Below are positions 7,746-9,537 of a stretch of DNA of 9,537 nucleotides, in pieces; the stretch's first letter is position 1; each line of letters opens with the position of its first letter. Source of the DNA: Bacillota bacterium (GTDB lineage: Bacteria > Bacillota > Clostridia > Lachnospirales > Cellulosilyticaceae); NCBI GenBank assembly GCA_023415525.1, contig JAEZKI010000345.1, positions 1-9,537 on the forward strand. The letters are read 5' to 3'. A program made the translations under genes and the position numbers. The notes beneath the pieces were generated by a model, which searched no databases, had not been told where the DNA came from, and worked only from the letters and a program-made list of their open reading frames with translations.

Positions 7746-8804
7746 TTAACTCTTAATGGTTTTTGTAGTCGTCATACTTCCAATTTCCACCTTATTCCAT
7801 ATAGTGTTATTTACATTTACTTTATAATATTGCTTAAGTCTTTCATACTGCTCTTTCATCTTATCTTCTATTTCTTTATCCTTCATTTCCTTTATAGCTT
7901 GTTCATAAGAATCTACTGTATCCTGTACTCTGCGAATGATATAATAACCAAGATTTGTCTTAAACACTTCACTTGTACCACCTCTATTAAGGTTTTTATA
8001 CTGTTCAAGGATTTCTATCTCTCCGCCAAAAGGATTATCCTTTTCACGGAAGGAAGTTTCACCTACTTGTATGATCCCTTTATCCTCTTCGTTAAGTATT
8101 ACGTCTGTTAGGTTCTCTAAATCCATGAGCTGCTCTCTATACTGTTTCATTTTTCCATATACTACTTCTACTTCTTCACTACTCATCTCTTGAATGCGAC
8201 CATTATTCTCTTGTCTTCGTGTTGGCATAAAAACATATTGAATCTTATAGATTTCATAATCCTCTTTATGAAGTGCTAAACGAATAGCCTCCTCATCAAC
8301 AGTAATCTTAGCTACTTGTAAGTTATAATACTTGGTTGCAAGCGCTAGCTTTTCAGCTATATTATCTATCTTTTCACTGGATAATTGTGTGGCTTTAATG
8401 GCCTCGGCACCTATGTTCTTCTCTATGCTCTCCCTATTATTCTTCACTTGCTCTCTCTCAGCCTCATCTAGTACTAAGCCTTGCTTTTGTGCTTCATTAT
8501 AATAAATCTGATACTTAATAACATCTTCTAATATCTGCTGGTGTTTGTTTTCGCTCATAGTAACGCCTTGTTCATATTCACTCTCCCAATAGGCTGCCTC
8601 ATCTCCAAAATATGAGCTAATGACTTTCCCTTGAAATTCAGCAATCATCACATGATACATCATTTCATCCATAAATATCTCATCTTCACCTACTGTTATA
8701 ACCTTCTGCTGAGCATATGGGGTCGTTGCACTTTGACAACCTATAGTCACTAATACTACGATTAAGCTCATGTTGATTATTTTTATGAGTTTAGTTATTT
8801 TCAT
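7746..8804 (-). CDS. Lipoprotein with SurA/PrsA-like foldase architecture and degenerate parvulin domain
   Basis: This is a 352-residue predicted lipoprotein: a basic N-terminus, a hydrophobic core and Cys23 in VTIGC, with Thr at -3 slightly off consensus. Residues 35-180 are helical and charged, resembling the SurA_N/trigger-factor-type chaperone domain. Residues about 187-300 resemble a parvulin peptidyl-prolyl isomerase domain (YKIQYVFMP at the start, NPFGGEIEI in the middle, GYYIIRRVQD at the end). Active parvulins have His in the first strand (SHILV) and in GYHII. Here both positions lack His (QYVFM, GYYII), so isomerase activity is doubtful and a holdase role outside the membrane is more likely (inference). 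A coiled-coil-like charged tail follows. The ATG is preceded by GAGGGGGG. It sits just upstream of the sugar transporter operon and may help fold secreted or membrane-anchored proteins of that system. Confidence is high for a lipoprotein and moderate for the foldase family. Confidence 0.8.
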   Translation of the reverse strand: MKITKLIKIINMSLIVVLVTIGCQSATTPYAQQKVITVGEDEIFMDEMMYHVMIAEFQGKVISSYFGDEAAYWESEYEQGVTMSENKHQQILEDVIKYQIYYNEAQKQGLVLDEAEREQVKNNRESIEKNIGAEAIKATQLSSEKIDNIAEKLALATKYYNLQVAKITVDEEAIRLALHKEDYEIYKIQYVFMPTRRQENNGRIQEMSSEEVEVVYGKMKQYREQLMDLENLTDVILNEEDKGIIQVGETSFREKDNPFGGEIEILEQYKNLNRGGTSEVFKTNLGYYIIRRVQDTVDSYEQAIKEMKDKEIEDKMKEQYERLKQYYKVNVNNTIWNKVEIGSMTTTKTIKS

Positions 8805-8873
8805 TCTTACCCCCCTCTTTAATGGTTTTAATAATCTATACTAAAGATTAATACTGTCCGTTGTAATTAACTA

Positions 8874-8882
8874 ATTATAACA
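8874..8882 (-). promoter_or_regulatory. Extended -10 promoter of the foldase-like lipoprotein gene
   Basis: The minus strand reads TGTTATAAT, a consensus extended -10 (TG one base before TATAAT). The hexamer 17 bases upstream is a poor -35 (ACTAAA), so the promoter relies on the extended -10 or on an activator. Transcription would start near 8867, giving a leader of about 63 bases before the ATG at 8804. Confidence 0.6.
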
Positions 8883-8903
8883 AATATTAAGAAAAATTTA
8901 GTT

Positions 8904-8937
8904 GCTCATATTTTTGTGGAGGTATCATTTTTTTAGT
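8904..8937 (-). promoter_or_regulatory. Second copy of the paired A-tract/TGA operator candidate
   Basis: The far half-site ACTAAAAAAATGATAC (8937-8922) is identical to that at 7736-7721. A weaker near half-site, ACAAAAATATGAGC (8917-8904), has its TGA core 19 bases further on, the same spacing as in the other copy. The near TGA core lies 28 bases upstream of the -10 box here and 29 bases at the transporter promoter. The matching sequence, spacing and promoter distance suggest one activator serves both promoters. The near half-site is degenerate, so confidence is moderate. Confidence 0.5.
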
Positions 8938-9006
8938 ACGGTTCTTATACCTTGTTTTTTCCACTTAACCCTCCTAAATATGGTAGGGAATACTTTCCCA
9001 AACTAC

Positions 9007-9058
9007 AAAAAAGGCTTTATATAAAAAGTAGTCTGCCTACTTTTATATAAAGCCTTTT
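9007..9058 (-). terminator. Strong intrinsic terminator after the IlvD/Edd-family gene
   Basis: The arms AAAAGGCTTTATATAAAAAGTAG (9009-9031, shown in part by its ends AAAAGGC and AAGTAG) and 9037-9058 pair over about 22 bases with a single bulged A and a 5-base loop (TCTGC). On the minus strand the stem is followed by TTTTTT, so it terminates the dehydratase transcript, whose stop codon lies about 55 bases upstream. No gene converges from the left, so bidirectional use has no obvious purpose here. Confidence 0.85.
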
Positions 9059-9113
9059 AACCTTTTATACTTTTAAATATTAGCCTTTAAGGTGTCTTAT
9101 TCCACTTTCCAGT

Positions 9114-9537
9114 TTATTTCATATAGCCACCTTTTATGGCCGAGACTGCATTCTCTGTAAATAGCTTTAGAATTCCTTTTGTATACTTGTTTTCTCTAGG
9201 ACGCCAATTTTTCTTTCTTTCCTCTAGTTCTCTCTCTACTTCTTCTGGTGTCTTCTTCTCTCCCTTAATACCTATCACTCTTAGTAACCTCTTTTCAATA
9301 TCCAATTCGATTAAGTCATTTTCTTCTACTAAAGCTATTGTCCCTCCTTCTGCTGCTTCTGGTGAAACATGCCCTATAGCTGGACCCTTTGAAGCTCCTG
9401 AAAATCTACCATCTGTTATTAAAGCTATTGAACTTGCTAATTCTTCGTCTGAAGAAATGGCTTCTGTAGTATAAAACATCTCTGGCATGCCACTTCCTTT
9501 AGGCCCTTCATAGCGAATAATAACTGCATCTCCAGGT
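9114..9537 (-). CDS. IlvD/Edd-family dehydratase (dihydroxy-acid or sugar-acid dehydratase), C-terminal part
   Basis: The last 140 residues are in the window; full-length members are about 550-600 residues. The reading frame stays open to the window edge ([20 protein letters not shown]). The family's second signature is intact ([12 protein letters not shown]), followed by [15 protein letters not shown]. IlvD itself makes branched-chain 2-keto acids from 2,3-dihydroxy acids with an iron-sulfur cluster and magnesium. Relatives dehydrate aldonic acids such as gluconate or xylonate. Here [11 protein letters not shown] and the tail ending [11 protein letters not shown] differ from the GPKGGPGMREM and SASxGA-type ends that I associate with biosynthetic IlvD. 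This points, weakly, to a sugar-acid or uncharacterised branch. The cluster cysteines and the upstream neighbours lie outside the window. The gene is closed by its own terminator and so appears to be a separate transcription unit from the sugar locus. Confidence 0.9.
   Translation of the reverse strand, partial: PGDAVIIRYEGPKGSGMPEMFYTTEAISSDEELASSIALITDGRFSGASKGPAIGHVSPEAAEGGTIALVEENDLIELDIEKRLLRVIGIKGEKKTPEEVERELEERKKNWRPRENKYTKGILKLFTENAVSAIKGGYMK

Larger units (their letters stand above)
8805..9113. other. 309-base intergenic region between the dehydratase and the foldase-like lipoprotein
   Basis: This gap holds, in minus-strand order, a terminator hairpin (9058-9007), a stretch with no clear feature (9006-8938), a paired half-site repeat (8937-8904), an extended -10 box (8882-8874), a leader of about 60 bases and the ribosome site GAGGGGGG before 8804. 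I see no small open reading frame with a ribosome site, no tRNA and no riboswitch-sized leader structure. It marks the boundary between the dehydratase operon and the sugar-use locus. Confidence 0.7.

Noticed and set aside
8805..8867. Possible riboswitch or T-box in the leader of the foldase-like gene
   Set aside because: The inferred leader is only about 63 bases, AT-rich, with no conserved aptamer-like helices and no terminator of its own.
8916..8936. GGAGG on the plus strand, as a ribosome site for a small rightward gene
   Set aside because: No start codon follows at suitable spacing and the stretch is better explained by the repeat upstream of the -10 box.
8982..8999. Small inverted repeat GGGAA/TTCCC with a 4-base loop
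   Set aside because: The five-pair stem is too short to distinguish from chance and has no U-tract or position suggesting a function.
1..9537. CRISPR array, insertion sequence, tRNA/rRNA, phage or toxin-antitoxin genes
   Set aside because: Nothing in either strand resembles spaced identical repeats, transposase motifs, a cloverleaf or rRNA sequence. The window is a sugar-use locus next to a metabolic gene.

Overview
The window looks like the chromosome of a low-GC Gram-positive anaerobe of the class Clostridia. The reasons are AT-rich DNA, strong G-rich Shine-Dalgarno sites (AGGAGG, GGAGGGG), lipoprotein signal peptides, a YesM/YesN-type two-component system and an LplB/YtcP-type sugar importer. 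A plant-fibre degrader of the Lachnospiraceae/Cellulosilyticum kind would fit, but that is a guess from gene content. Every supported gene lies on the minus strand, so transcription runs from high to low coordinates.

Layout in transcription order. (1) 9537-9114: C-terminal 140 residues of an IlvD/Edd-family dehydratase, closed by a strong hairpin terminator at 9007-9058. (2) 9113-8805: a 309-base gap with that terminator, a two-half-site repeat and an extended -10 promoter. (3) 8804-7746: a lipoprotein with a SurA/PrsA-like foldase architecture and a degenerate parvulin domain. (4) 7745-7632: a short gap with a second copy of the two-half-site repeat and a TATAAT promoter. (5) 7631-4026: two CUT1-type sugar ABC permeases followed by a large solute-binding lipoprotein. 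(6) 4025-3927: a hairpin and an extended -10 promoter. (7) 3926-637: a YesM-like sensor kinase and a YesN-like AraC-type response regulator, overlapping by 4 bases. (8) 622-1: the first 207 residues of a GH1 beta-glucosidase, cut by the window edge.

Together, items 3-8 read as one inducible oligosaccharide-use locus. The kinase senses a signal outside the cell and the response regulator activates transcription. The lipoprotein and permeases import a beta-linked oligosaccharide, and the cytoplasmic GH1 enzyme hydrolyses it. No ATPase gene is present, so a shared MsmX-type ATPase elsewhere is expected. The substrate cannot be read from the sequence.

The most interesting signal is the A-tract/TGA motif. 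It occurs as two direct half-sites 19 bases apart, placed 28-29 bases upstream of the -10 box, in front of both the foldase-like gene and the transporter operon. This geometry fits an AraC-type activator and makes the local YesN-like regulator the natural candidate. It would place the degenerate foldase in the same regulon as the sugar importer.
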